Shown here: positions 7,384 to 16,474 of the stretch, piece by piece
Numbering within the stretch: position 1 is the first letter of the stretch
Layout of the letters: each line of letters opens with the position of its first letter
DNA from: Treponema sp. UBA4267
Lineage (GTDB): Bacteria > Spirochaetota > Spirochaetia > Treponematales > Treponemataceae
Direction: 5' to 3'
Length of the DNA stretch: 64,000 nt
NCBI GenBank assembly: GCA_002395155.1
Contig: DGWD01000035.1
Coordinates: 1-64,000, forward strand
The notes under the pieces: model-generated
What the model was told of the DNA's origin: nothing
What the model saw: only the letters and a program-made list of their open reading frames with translations
Databases searched by the model: none
Position numbers and translations under genes: made by a program

Positions 7384-8130
7384 ATGAGAAAAGTAGAAAG
7401 CTTAGAAAACATACTATATTTTTTGATCCGGCTTGCGGCATCTATTTTTGCAGTAATCATTCTGGGAGTGAACATTGTGCTGCTTTTGCGTGAATACCGT
7501 TATGATAAGATTTTTACCAGATTGATTTTAGGGTATCGTTTTATCTGTACGATAATGACGGAATTCTTTCTTATCATTTTAATTCTTTTCCCATATAAAT
7601 TTGAAGCTGTTGCAGTATTTGCTTTTTTGTATACGGGAGTGCTTTTGTATGCAGATCCATTAAATCTCTTATCTGTGCTCATTTATTTTCTGGGAATTGT
7701 TTCGCTTTATATTCGTGGTCTGCTGAAGAAAAAAAGACTGCTTAAAAGCTGTTTGATTTCGGCTGGCATTATTGTAATTCTTTTTTCTAACATTCGCTAC
7801 GGATGGTTTTTCTTTCTGGAGGATTTTGAAAATAAGATTATTTGCTGTACTGTGTGTATGCTGATTTTTATGTTTATTGTAATGGAAAAGAATAAAGTGA
7901 AGCAGAATAATTGTGTACTTGATTTAACTCTCTTTCCTGACCTGACGCAAAGAGACAGGGATTGGATTGAAATGGCTTTGTCCCAGGAAAAATATGATAC
8001 AATAGCCAGGAAATACAATCTTTCTCCAAATTATGTAAAAAACAGAATGCGGATAATTTTCAAGATTCTTGAAGTTCCCGACAGGCTTGCATTGATTGCA
8101 AAATATAGTGGATATGATGTAAAAAAATAA
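7384..8130 (+). CDS. Membrane-anchored LuxR-type (GerE-fold) transcriptional regulator
   Basis: 248 residues. About five hydrophobic segments fill residues 10-165, and a cytoplasmic tail ends in a LuxR/GerE-type helix-turn-helix: LTQRDRDWIEMALSQ, YDTIARKYNLSPNYVKNRM, then ILEVPDRLALIA (about 187-240). The layout suggests a one-component sensor that reads a membrane or external cue and acts on DNA while anchored. The ligand is unknown. The start is uncertain: the ATG at 7384 has AGGGG only one base upstream, but an in-frame stop closes off any longer version. The double dyad at 7290-7327 lies just upstream. Confidence 0.8.
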   Translation: MRKVESLENILYFLIRLAASIFAVIILGVNIVLLLREYRYDKIFTRLILGYRFICTIMTEFFLIILILFPYKFEAVAVFAFLYTGVLLYADPLNLLSVLIYFLGIVSLYIRGLLKKKRLLKSCLISAGIIVILFSNIRYGWFFFLEDFENKIICCTVCMLIFMFIVMEKNKVKQNNCVLDLTLFPDLTQRDRDWIEMALSQEKYDTIARKYNLSPNYVKNRMRIIFKILEVPDRLALIAKYSGYDVKK

Positions 8131-8199
8131 GAAGAAGTGAATTTTTTATATTCTCTTTTAACTGTTGTTATAATTGACTTTTTAAGTTAAAGTTATGAC

Positions 8200-9504
8200 A
8201 TGCAGTTTACAAGTACACGTAACAACAATTTAACGGTGAGTTTTTCTCAGGCAGTTAGAGATTGTATTCCTGAAGATGGAGGAGTTTTTGTTCCTTCTTC
8301 AATCGAAGATTTGCGCCGTTGGGTTAATTTCATTGATGAAGACACTTCTTTTACCTCAATAGCGGGTTCCCTTACATCAGCTTTAATGCACGAAGAATAC
8401 TCTCCAATTATTTGCGAAACTATTGCAACCAAGGCTTTTCCAACATCGCCAAAGGTTCGCCAGTTAGATGATAACCTTTTTATGATGGAGCTCTATCACG
8501 GTTTTACCGGTTATCACAGAGATTACGGAGTTTCATATCTGGTTTCATATTTGGAATACACTTTGCAACTTTCTGGTGGAAGTGCAGTTTTTCTGGATTA
8601 CACAGATGGTGGTCTAGGTGCTCTTATGAACCAGTTGCTTAAGGGTAAGAAAAATATCAAGGCTGTTCTGGTTTATAAAAAGGGTAAAGTTCGCGGTATT
8701 GATGAAGAAAGCTTAGCTTGGAATGGCGGAAATATTTATCCTGTTGAAATGGAAGGTAGTGAAGAAGAAATTCGTTCCGCTATTTCAAAGGTTTTTGCTG
8801 ATAGAGAATATGTAAAAGCTAAAAATCTTACTGTTGCAAATACAACAAATGTTTGTCGCCTCTTAAGTCAGATTTTCTTTTTTCCTTATTCTTTTGCTCA
8901 GATTAAGAAAAAGGTTGATGGAGATATTTACTACGCAATGGATGCCGGAAACTACGGTACTCTGGTTGCTGGTCTTTATAGCTGGCGTTTTGCCCTGCCT
9001 GTAAACGGCTTTTTAGTTCCAAGTACACCTGCTCTAGCAAGAAGTCCTTCTGGTAATCCTGTTCTTCTTGATTCAATGGTAGATGTTTCGAAACGTTCAG
9101 AAATTAATCCTATTACACCTGCAAATATTGAACGCCTGGAGTCTTTCTTTGGTAAGAATGAGTTGATGATGAGGAACTTTGTTTTTCCAATCGATGTTTC
9201 AGAACGCCAGAGAGAAAAGGCTGCCAAAGAACTTTTTATTAAATATGGCCTTTATGCTGACCGTGCAACTGCTGCCGCTTATGCTTCAATTAAAGAAGCC
9301 CGTGATTATGATTTAGATGAAGATTGCTCAGTCGTTCTTACAGCTTATAATGATCCAAGTCTTGATGCAGAATACTGTCGCCACGTTTTGGGAGAAGCTC
9401 CTGAAATGCCAGAAAATATTAAGGCTTCTATGAAACCTTTGGAATTAAACAGGCCTTTAATTTCCAGTCTTGAAGAATTAAAAGCGATTATAGATAACCT
9501 GTAA
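8200..9504 (+). CDS. Threonine synthase homologue lacking the PLP lysine
   Basis: 434 residues that align with bacterial ThrC over the full length: FTSTRNNNLTVSFSQAV at the start, ELYHGFTGYHRDYG at 97-110, GKVRGIDEESLAWNGGNI, VANTTNVCRLLSQIFFF, and DAGNYGTLVAGL. In true ThrC the second motif is ELFHGPTLAFKDFG, whose lysine forms the Schiff base with PLP; here it is R107. The PLP-phosphate loop TSGDTG is also changed (YTDGGLG). Synthase activity is therefore unlikely and a regulatory or altered role is inferred. No clear Shine-Dalgarno precedes the ATG; TATAAT at 8169-8174 would give a short leader. Confidence 0.85.
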   Translation: MQFTSTRNNNLTVSFSQAVRDCIPEDGGVFVPSSIEDLRRWVNFIDEDTSFTSIAGSLTSALMHEEYSPIICETIATKAFPTSPKVRQLDDNLFMMELYHGFTGYHRDYGVSYLVSYLEYTLQLSGGSAVFLDYTDGGLGALMNQLLKGKKNIKAVLVYKKGKVRGIDEESLAWNGGNIYPVEMEGSEEEIRSAISKVFADREYVKAKNLTVANTTNVCRLLSQIFFFPYSFAQIKKKVDGDIYYAMDAGNYGTLVAGLYSWRFALPVNGFLVPSTPALARSPSGNPVLLDSMVDVSKRSEINPITPANIERLESFFGKNELMMRNFVFPIDVSERQREKAAKELFIKYGLYADRATAAAYASIKEARDYDLDEDCSVVLTAYNDPSLDAEYCRHVLGEAPEMPENIKASMKPLELNRPLISSLEELKAIIDNL

Positions 9505-9524
9505 AATTACAAAATAACGTAATA

Positions 9525-9617
9525 AAAAAAACTGTTGTCAGAGCTGTAAGTTGAAGTGTACCCAAAACTTGGAGATATTTTTCAGGTACACTTCATAAGT
9601 TTGACAACAGTTTTTTT
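9525..9617. terminator. Two-tier bidirectional terminator between convergent genes
   Basis: A perfect 16-bp outer stem (9525-9540 with 9602-9617, core ACTGTTGTCA) with A and T tails works in both directions. Inside it is a second perfect 11-bp stem (TGAAGTGTACC at 9552-9562 with GGTACACTTCA at 9585-9595) and a 22-nt apical loop. It separates the threonine-synthase homologue from the GH13 gene. Confidence 0.88.
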
Positions 9618-9619
9618 TA

Positions 9620-12600
9620 TTATGAAGTTTTCTTCGAACTTTTCTTTGTTGTTGTTTTTACTTCAGTTTTCTTTGTACTTTTATTCTTTACTTCTGTCTT
9701 AGTTTTTGTGCTTGTTTTTTTTGTACTTGCATTGGCTTTTTTAGCATTTGCTTTTTTTGTTGCAGTCTTTTTTACAAGTGGAGCAAATTCTTTTTCAAAC
9801 AAGTCACATTTATAAGCTGACTTAAGTTTTGCTGAACAAAGTGCTTTGTATAATTTAAATACTTCAGGAAGTTTTGCAGTTTTTGCAGAAAGTCCCATCA
9901 TCATAATTGCAAGATTAAGGTTTTCTTCCAAAACTTCTTTGTTGAACCATTTAATGTTGTCAAAGGTATTTGCTCCACTTAAGGCAGAGGCATATGGACT
10001 GCTAACAAGAAGCTTGGTTAGTTTGTAGGCTTCTTCTTTTTGTTTTGAAGGCAATTGTTCAGAATTACAAGTTGAAGCAAGTAAAAGTGTCTTTTGGAAG
10101 AGGAAGCGTAAATCAAGTTTTAAGAATTCGTTCAATTTACGTCCAAAGTTCCAGTAAGAAGCGAGTCCGTTATCTGCATATTGAGCACAAAGAGCCCAGC
10201 CTGGCAGGACTTTTTCAATTTCCTTTTTAGAAGAAATTATTAGTTTTGCGAATTCTTCATCTGAAGTAGTTTTAGCAAGAGCCTTTTGTAAATCAGCAGG
10301 GGCTTTTTTTGCTTCGGCATTATGAATGTTTACGCACTTTTTGATTCTGTCCCTAAAGACTTTGTACTGCTTTTCTGGATCAAGCGGTGTAAGTTTTTTG
10401 TCGGCTTCTTTTGCAAAGGTTTGGGCTGTCTTGTAGAAGGCAAGTCCACTTTCTTCTGCCAGATTAAGGATTTCTGTAATTTTTTTAATGTCAACCTTGA
10501 TGCTTTTTGCTTTAGAAGTTGCCTTGTTTTTTGCAGGAGTTTTCTTAGTGCTGGCAGTTTCTTGTTCAGGTTTCTTTTCTTCTGGAGCTTTGAAGGCTTC
10601 CATAATAGGAGAAAGAGCTTTTTCACTAAAGTCGGCAAGGGCCTTGTACAAGTCTTTGTAGATAAGGTCCTGCCATGCAGATTCAATATCTTCGCAACCT
10701 TTACCTGCAAGAAAATCGCAGAGAATCTGATAGCGGTGGTCAGCAAAATCTGTAACCTGGTGAATGTTCATATAAACCTGGTATTCAAAACCATTTAGCA
10801 TAACGAACATTCCTTTTTCACAAATTTCCTTACTCTTACGGATGTACCAGAGGCGGCTTTTGTGTTCCTGGAAAATACAGAATTTATCATCTTCGCCAGT
10901 AAGGTTGAGTCCTTCTGAAATAGAACGGGAAATCAGTTTTGTTTCTTCACCATTTCCTGTGTGAACTGCATAAGGGTCAGACTGTTTTATCCATCCATGT
11001 GCCTGGTCGTATTTATTGTTGTAGAAAACAAGAGTTCTTTCGTCTCCTGCACCATTTGAATAGGCAAATACGTTTTCATTTACGTGACCGTCTTCCCATA
11101 AATCATAAAGAAGGAAATTGTCTACTCCAGAGAAGAGGTAACGTTTTTTCATTAATGGGAAAATATCGTGCCAGTGGCGGTCAACCAGATATCCGCTTGG
11201 TTTTTCGTCTTTGTAGGCCTTTGTATATTCCATGCCGTACTTTTCTGTAAAGCCTTCAATCTGACCATGGCCAAACATTGGGAGGCCTGGCATTGTAACC
11301 ATAAGTGTACAAACACCAAAGTACTTGTCTCCATCACCAAACTGGGCAATGGCTGTTTCTTCATCAGGGTTGTTCATAAAGTTTACATAACGTTTAAGAA
11401 CCTGAGGATCAAAGGTGATTGTATTTTTGATTGTATCGCGGTATTTCTGATTTTCTTCCTTTTTGAGCATGTTCATGAAGGCAGAGTTGTAAACACGGTG
11501 CATTCCAAGAGTGCGGACAAAGTAACCTTCCATCATCCAGAAGGCTTCTGCCAAAAGCAGGGTATCAGGGCATTCTTTTGCAACACGATCAACTACTTCA
11601 CGCCAGAATTCATTTGGAATTGCGTCGTTGAACTGCCCGGTTGTGAGTGAATATTCTGAACGGGTGTAGATGTCTCCTCCATGTCCTGGTTCCGGATACC
11701 AGAGGCGGCGGATTGATTTTTTTGCCAGAACCATTGCCGCATCAAAACGGATGATAGGGAAGTTCTGGGCAACGTGGAGAATTTCCTGAATTACAGCTTC
11801 GCGGGCCTGAGGATTTAAAAAGTCAATCTGAGCGGTATCATTCCATGGCAAACCTGTTCCGTCGTTTCCGTGGTAGATGTAGCGTACATCTCCAGTCTGA
11901 TTATCCACACGTTTGAAAACTACTGCACAGTCATTTTTTGAGTAGTAATGGTCTTCCAGATAAACAGAAGTTCTTCCGTCCTGAGAAAGGTTTTCGCCGT
12001 TGAAGGTATATGATGGAGAAGGATTGTCTCGTCTCTGAATGAAATAGTCAGGGTGATTCATAACCCAGTCGCCGTCCATACCTGTGTGGTTTGGAACCAT
12101 GTCGGAAGCAAGACGGATTCCTCTTTGCCAGAGTCTTTGTCTTAGGTTAGAAAGAGCGTCCCATCCACCAATGTTCTGGGCAATATTGTAATCATAAAGA
12201 GAATAAGCTGATGCTGCAGCCTCTGGATTTCCACAAAGCTGTTTGATTCTTTTTGAAGCTTTTGAACGTTCCCAAAGACCAATGAGCCAGAGGCCGGTGA
12301 ATCCTTCATCACGAAGTTTATCCAGTTCTCTGTCAGGAATCTGATCCAGACGATTTATAGGATAACCATATTCTTTTGTAAGCTGATCCAGCCATACCAG
12401 AACGGTTTTAGCCATCAAAATAACATTTGGCATCCACTCTGAGTCTGCGGAGAAGCGTTCATATTCGTTCATAAGATTTTCAAAAGAATATGGAACCATG
12501 TCAGGTAAATCGCCACCGCCAAAGCCGTGCCAGGCTGCTTTTTCTTCTTCGGAGATTGTATCTAAGCCCTGGAGAATGCGTCTGAGCCAGTCACCCAAGA

Positions 12601-13318
12601 AACTATCCCAGTATTTTTGCAGGTATTCCAGCTGACCTCTAAGGCTGTCAGGAGCAAAAGCAACTGGTTCACGTAAAAGTGTGATTAAGTCATGATTAAA
12701 AGGCCCAAAAACTGGTTGGGTTTTTGCATATTTTTGAATGGTAGCCCAGGTTTTTGAGTACAGTTTGTTTTTTGCTAGTTCCTTGTCGCTGAACATTATC
12801 ATAAAAGGCTGGAAAGCAGGATTTTCGTTAGCAAGATGAAGAAGAATGAGTTCTTCCAAAGTCTGTTCCCGATTTGATCTGATGTTACCGGTACCAGGAT
12901 CCAAAGCTTCACGTTCAAGGTAGTCTAGGGCTGTACACTTTTCCTGGTAAACCTCTACAGGAGGGAATTCCTTCATAAAATCTAAAAGCAAGTTGTCAAT
13001 TTCTTCTTTTTTGTATTCCTTGTAAAGCTGATTCAGAAGATCTGTCATAAAAGTTGCAACTTTATCGCGGCGGTAAAGCATGCAGACGTAATGGAGAATT
13101 TCGTCAATTAAGCCCATTGCGTTTAGTTGGCCTGCAGAAAGTTTTGCGTTTTCCTGACCACGGCTTTCAAACACATTATTTATAAGAACTTGGAATTCGC
13201 GAACATTTTTCATGTTGGCAAAAATAACGTTTCCAGAAGAAGCAAAAAGCCCCCTGTTAAAATTACAAAGATCTCGGATTTTTTTTGAGATATGAAATTC
13301 GTTGTAGGATGTGTACAT
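9620..13318 (-). CDS. Large GH13 (alpha-amylase family) glucan-active protein
   Basis: 1232 residues without a signal peptide, so cytoplasmic. A helical N-terminal region (1-310) precedes a GH13 barrel: DMVPNHT (406-412), RFDAAM with nucleophile D526, LLLAEAF with acid/base E591, and NPDE (650-653) with D652 as stabiliser. In most GH13 enzymes the last motif is NHDE; the histidine is proline here, followed by the usual FG and MPGLPMFGHGQIEG. A long helical C-terminal region follows, with Lys/Thr/Ala-rich low-complexity stretches near 895-930 and 1180-1232. It starts 2 bp after malQ ends (AGGA upstream), so the two act together, probably on stored or imported glucan. Confidence 0.9.
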   Translation of the reverse strand: MYTSYNEFHISKKIRDLCNFNRGLFASSGNVIFANMKNVREFQVLINNVFESRGQENAKLSAGQLNAMGLIDEILHYVCMLYRRDKVATFMTDLLNQLYKEYKKEEIDNLLLDFMKEFPPVEVYQEKCTALDYLEREALDPGTGNIRSNREQTLEELILLHLANENPAFQPFMIMFSDKELAKNKLYSKTWATIQKYAKTQPVFGPFNHDLITLLREPVAFAPDSLRGQLEYLQKYWDSFLGDWLRRILQGLDTISEEEKAAWHGFGGGDLPDMVPYSFENLMNEYERFSADSEWMPNVILMAKTVLVWLDQLTKEYGYPINRLDQIPDRELDKLRDEGFTGLWLIGLWERSKASKRIKQLCGNPEAAASAYSLYDYNIAQNIGGWDALSNLRQRLWQRGIRLASDMVPNHTGMDGDWVMNHPDYFIQRRDNPSPSYTFNGENLSQDGRTSVYLEDHYYSKNDCAVVFKRVDNQTGDVRYIYHGNDGTGLPWNDTAQIDFLNPQAREAVIQEILHVAQNFPIIRFDAAMVLAKKSIRRLWYPEPGHGGDIYTRSEYSLTTGQFNDAIPNEFWREVVDRVAKECPDTLLLAEAFWMMEGYFVRTLGMHRVYNSAFMNMLKKEENQKYRDTIKNTITFDPQVLKRYVNFMNNPDEETAIAQFGDGDKYFGVCTLMVTMPGLPMFGHGQIEGFTEKYGMEYTKAYKDEKPSGYLVDRHWHDIFPLMKKRYLFSGVDNFLLYDLWEDGHVNENVFAYSNGAGDERTLVFYNNKYDQAHGWIKQSDPYAVHTGNGEETKLISRSISEGLNLTGEDDKFCIFQEHKSRLWYIRKSKEICEKGMFVMLNGFEYQVYMNIHQVTDFADHRYQILCDFLAGKGCEDIESAWQDLIYKDLYKALADFSEKALSPIMEAFKAPEEKKPEQETASTKKTPAKNKATSKAKSIKVDIKKITEILNLAEESGLAFYKTAQTFAKEADKKLTPLDPEKQYKVFRDRIKKCVNIHNAEAKKAPADLQKALAKTTSDEEFAKLIISSKKEIEKVLPGWALCAQYADNGLASYWNFGRKLNEFLKLDLRFLFQKTLLLASTCNSEQLPSKQKEEAYKLTKLLVSSPYASALSGANTFDNIKWFNKEVLEENLNLAIMMMGLSAKTAKLPEVFKLYKALCSAKLKSAYKCDLFEKEFAPLVKKTATKKANAKKANASTKKTSTKTKTEVKNKSTKKTEVKTTTKKSSKKTS

Positions 13319-13320
13319 AG

Positions 13321-15393
13321 CTAATCTTCCTGTGTTTTTATAATATTTTTAATTTTAGAAATTAGTTCCTGGTCTGCAGTCAATTCTTCGATTGTAGCAG
13401 GAAGTCTGTATGTCCAGTTGAAGCTGGTAACGGTTCCCGGAATGTTTATTCTTTCATCAGAGGCATCTGGTAGCCAGTATTTTTTGTTTAAATAGAGGTA
13501 GTCCTGAAGTGGGCTGATGTTCCAGAGGCTGGCAGATGTTGCGACTGCCTTTAAGATGGCATAGGCAATTTCTGGTGTGAATTCGCCAGATGTAATTGTG
13601 CTTACTGCCAGGTCAAAGGTATTTCTGTCTGCTTCGGGAGTTGTGTCTATTCCAAAGAATTTTGAATTTGCCTGTACAAAGGCCGAAACTGACATTTTTT
13701 CTTCATGCCACCACTGTCTGATTGTAGATGAGTCGTGAACGGAAGTTGTTGTTACAGATAAAGGTTCGTATTTATCAAATGGGATATAAGGCTGTCCACC
13801 TTCGGACCAGTTTCTGCACCATCTTGCAACTTTTAGTCCCAAAATTTTGTGTTTTTTCATTACAGTTGGAACACATTCTATGTTTACGCCTAAATCTTCT
13901 CCACAAGGAATCATTTTTACTGCACTTGTAAGGGCTGTAAAGATTTCGTCGGCCTGTTTTTGCCAGAGTTTTTCGTTCTTTTCATTTAATTCCATGAAAC
14001 AGTCTTCAAGATTTTTCTTTTCTTGAGGATTAAGAGACTGCCAGGCTGTTGAACGTGAATAGGTCCAGACAGGAACAAACTTATTCTTTGAAATTTCGAT
14101 GAGACAGCGGTTTGTCCAATAATCACAGAGAACTTTTTTTACACGGTCAATGGCGTCCGGGTGGCAAAGTTCAGAAATATCGGCATCCAGAATAGTTTTT
14201 GCCCCTTTTACAGAAGGGTCGAAAATCCACAATTCTTCATCATGAATCTGATTACAGAAGGTTGCAAGAATTTGGTGGGCCGTATCGTGGTTCCAGGTTA
14301 TGTCTTCAATAGCTCCAGTTGGAATGTGAGGTTGACTAAGCCAGCGGATTCTGTCGTCATCAAAGCCCATTTCGTAGAGTCTTTCTTTTTTGATTGCTGT
14401 GTATGGTTCTGTATGTCCATTTAAGGCATTTATATCGGCTTCTGGAATTGCCCAGATTCTGAAAAAGCCCAGAATATGATCCAGACGGTAGGCATCGTAG
14501 TAATTAGAGGCTTGTTTTAATCTTTCTTTCCACCAGCTGTAATCTGCACTTTTGAGATTTTTCCAGTTATAGGTTGGGAAACCCCAGTTTTGTCCTTCTG
14601 GATTTTCTCCATCGGCTGGGGAACCGGCTCTTAAATCTTGATTAAAGAATTCTGGGTGAGCCCAGGCATCGCAGGAATCTTCGTTCATAAGAATAGGCAT
14701 GTCACCCTTTATCAAAATTTTGTTCTTTCTAACATAAGCAACTGCATCGGAAAACTGCTGGTCAGCTAGCATTTGAAGCCAGGCGTAAAAAAGGTGTTCT
14801 TTTTTAAATGCCATGGTGTTCCAGAGTTTTGTAATTTCTGCATCTGTTTTGAACTGGTCGCTTTCAATCCAGCTTTTCCAGGATGCCTGCATATAATTCC
14901 ATTTTAGGTTTTTGTAGACACAGTAGGTTTTTACCCAGGAATTTGCTTTTATCCATTTTGTAAGTTCTTCATCAGCTTTACCTTCTTTGCCAGCTAGTGT
15001 GGTTTCGTAAAGCATTTTTAAAAGATGGATTTTGGAGTTTAAAATTCCGTCATAATCATAACGTTTAGAATAAGGAAAATCGTTGAGAAATTTGTCGTAA
15101 GCTTCTTTGAATTTTGGGTTTGATTTATAAAGGTCATCAAAACCTGGAATATCTTTTAGGCTTATATAAATAGGATGAAGTGCAAAGGCAGAAAGCCCGC
15201 TGTAAGGTGAACTTTGTGTTCCTGTATCATTAACAGGAAGCAGTTGAATAAGTGAAATACCACATTCCTTACAGAAATCTGAAAAGGCTTTTAAATCTGG
15301 ATATTGTCCGATAACTGAATTTTCTTTTGTATAAAGGGCTCCAAGAGGAACTACAAGACCTGTAAGCTTATTAATAGATTCTTTGTTAGACAT
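13321..15393 (-). CDS. malQ: 4-alpha-glucanotransferase (GH77)
   Basis: 690 residues. GH77 amylomaltase transfers alpha-1,4-glucan segments between maltodextrins in the cytoplasm. Visible landmarks are the substrate-loop region SSPYSGLSAFALHPIYI (61-77), RLDHILGFF with nucleophile D305, CGEDLG with the acid/base pair region E499-D500, and TTTSVHDSSTIRQW (548-561). It is followed after 2 bp by the GH13 gene, forming a two-gene glucan operon. No Shine-Dalgarno is present. An extended -10 (TGCTATAAT) ends 6 nt before the ATG, so the message is probably leaderless. Confidence 0.95.
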   Translation of the reverse strand: MSNKESINKLTGLVVPLGALYTKENSVIGQYPDLKAFSDFCKECGISLIQLLPVNDTGTQSSPYSGLSAFALHPIYISLKDIPGFDDLYKSNPKFKEAYDKFLNDFPYSKRYDYDGILNSKIHLLKMLYETTLAGKEGKADEELTKWIKANSWVKTYCVYKNLKWNYMQASWKSWIESDQFKTDAEITKLWNTMAFKKEHLFYAWLQMLADQQFSDAVAYVRKNKILIKGDMPILMNEDSCDAWAHPEFFNQDLRAGSPADGENPEGQNWGFPTYNWKNLKSADYSWWKERLKQASNYYDAYRLDHILGFFRIWAIPEADINALNGHTEPYTAIKKERLYEMGFDDDRIRWLSQPHIPTGAIEDITWNHDTAHQILATFCNQIHDEELWIFDPSVKGAKTILDADISELCHPDAIDRVKKVLCDYWTNRCLIEISKNKFVPVWTYSRSTAWQSLNPQEKKNLEDCFMELNEKNEKLWQKQADEIFTALTSAVKMIPCGEDLGVNIECVPTVMKKHKILGLKVARWCRNWSEGGQPYIPFDKYEPLSVTTTSVHDSSTIRQWWHEEKMSVSAFVQANSKFFGIDTTPEADRNTFDLAVSTITSGEFTPEIAYAILKAVATSASLWNISPLQDYLYLNKKYWLPDASDERINIPGTVTSFNWTYRLPATIEELTADQELISKIKNIIKTQED

Positions 15394-15399
15394 ATTAAA

Positions 15400-15408
15400 A
15401 TTATAGCA
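15400..15408 (-). promoter_or_regulatory. Extended -10 box of malQ, leaderless geometry
   Basis: On the minus strand TGCTATAAT, a full extended -10 element, sits with 6 nt between its last T and the malQ ATG. No well-spaced -35 is seen; TTGAAT occurs at a 20-bp spacing. Transcription would begin at or one base before the ATG. Confidence 0.6.
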
Positions 15409-15454
15409 TATAAATTTAAATATATATTCAATAATTCTTTGTCTAATGAAAAAT

Positions 15455-16474
15455 TTATTGAGGCAATTTGTCTAACAACTCCTGTCCGTATATTTCAGAA
15501 AAAACAGTCTTAACAGGCGATGTTGCACTTTTGAATTCTGCGAGATTTGGGCTGGTAATGGTCATGCCTTCATCTTTAAGTTTTGCAACATATGATTGAG
15601 TCTGTTCCTGTACAAGTTTTCTGTTCAAATCCTGGGCTTTTTTTGCAGCCTGGAGTAAGATTTTCTGATCTTCTGGAGAAAATGATTCCCAAAGTTCCTT
15701 GCGGATTGCTAAAGGCATTGCGTCATAAGAGTGATTTGTAATTGCCAGGTACTTCTGTTCTTCATAAAGCCTGCTGTTGTAAATAACAGGAATTGGATTT
15801 TCCTGGGAATCGAAAATACCGTCTTTTAAGGCTTTTTTAAGTTCATTAAAGGCATATGGCTTTGGATTTGCTCCTAGTGCAAGCATTGTCTCCATAACAA
15901 TTTGATTAGGTGGAGTACGAATGTTCAAACCTTTCATGTCATAAACCTGGTTGATTGGTTTGTTTGTTGTTGTAACGCATCTAAAACCATTGTCGTAATG
16001 CGAAAGAACAACAATTCCAAAATCTTCCAAAGTTTTGTTTACCTGAGAGATTAAGTCGCTGTCCATAAAAGTCCAGGCATCTTCAAAGGTGGAAAAAAGG
16101 AAGGGGAGGGCAGAAACGCCGACTTTTGTAGCATATACGGCAAAGTTTCCTGCACTTGAAACAGTCATATCTACAGAGTTTTTCATAAGGCCTTCTATTA
16201 ATTCTGTGTCAGAACCTAAAGTGCCATCTGAAAAAATGGAGATTTTAATCCTTCCATTGGTGTCTCTTTCAACTTCATCTTTAAATAAAAGAGATGCTAT
16301 TGCTCTTGGATCTTCCATATTTGTAGAAAAACCGAGGGAAATATTTGCTTCTTCTATATATGTAGGAGTTTTTTCTCGTATTGAAAAGGATTCATTTTTT
16401 TTGTTTTTGTTACAGGCTGTAAAAATCAGGGCAGTAAAAGAAAGACCTGCTAAAAGAAGTTTTGCTTTATTCAT
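15455..16474 (-). CDS. TRAP-type (DctP-family) solute-binding lipoprotein
   Basis: 339 residues with a lipoprotein signal (lipobox FTAC, C21). The body is a DctP-type periplasmic binding protein: ISLGFSTNMEDPRAIASLLF, the FALPF-like SALPFLFSTFEDAW, and MKGLNIRTPPNQIVMETMLALGANP, whose arginine normally holds the carboxylate of an organic acid ligand. No DctQ or DctM permease gene follows. Instead the gene overlaps by 8 bp the stop of a membrane Cache-GGDEF gene upstream, so the pair are translationally coupled. The likely role is ligand capture for sensing rather than uptake. GGGGGA lies upstream of the ATG. Confidence 0.92.
   Translation of the reverse strand: MNKAKLLLAGLSFTALIFTACNKNKKNESFSIREKTPTYIEEANISLGFSTNMEDPRAIASLLFKDEVERDTNGRIKISIFSDGTLGSDTELIEGLMKNSVDMTVSSAGNFAVYATKVGVSALPFLFSTFEDAWTFMDSDLISQVNKTLEDFGIVVLSHYDNGFRCVTTTNKPINQVYDMKGLNIRTPPNQIVMETMLALGANPKPYAFNELKKALKDGIFDSQENPIPVIYNSRLYEEQKYLAITNHSYDAMPLAIRKELWESFSPEDQKILLQAAKKAQDLNRKLVQEQTQSYVAKLKDEGMTITSPNLAEFKSATSPVKTVFSEIYGQELLDKLPQ

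Noticed and set aside
9620..9780. Lys/Thr/Ala-rich end of the GH13 protein, considered as a separate histone-like (Hc1-like) protein
   Set aside because: It is in one frame with the enzyme with no internal start and ribosome site, so it is a tail.
10322..10798. A 158-codon open frame on the plus strand within the GH13 gene
   Set aside because: It is antisense to the Lys-rich coding region of a clear gene and shows no family features; a by-product of codon bias.
15455..16474. A complete TRAP transporter
   Set aside because: Only the binding protein is present; no DctQ- or DctM-like membrane gene lies on either side.
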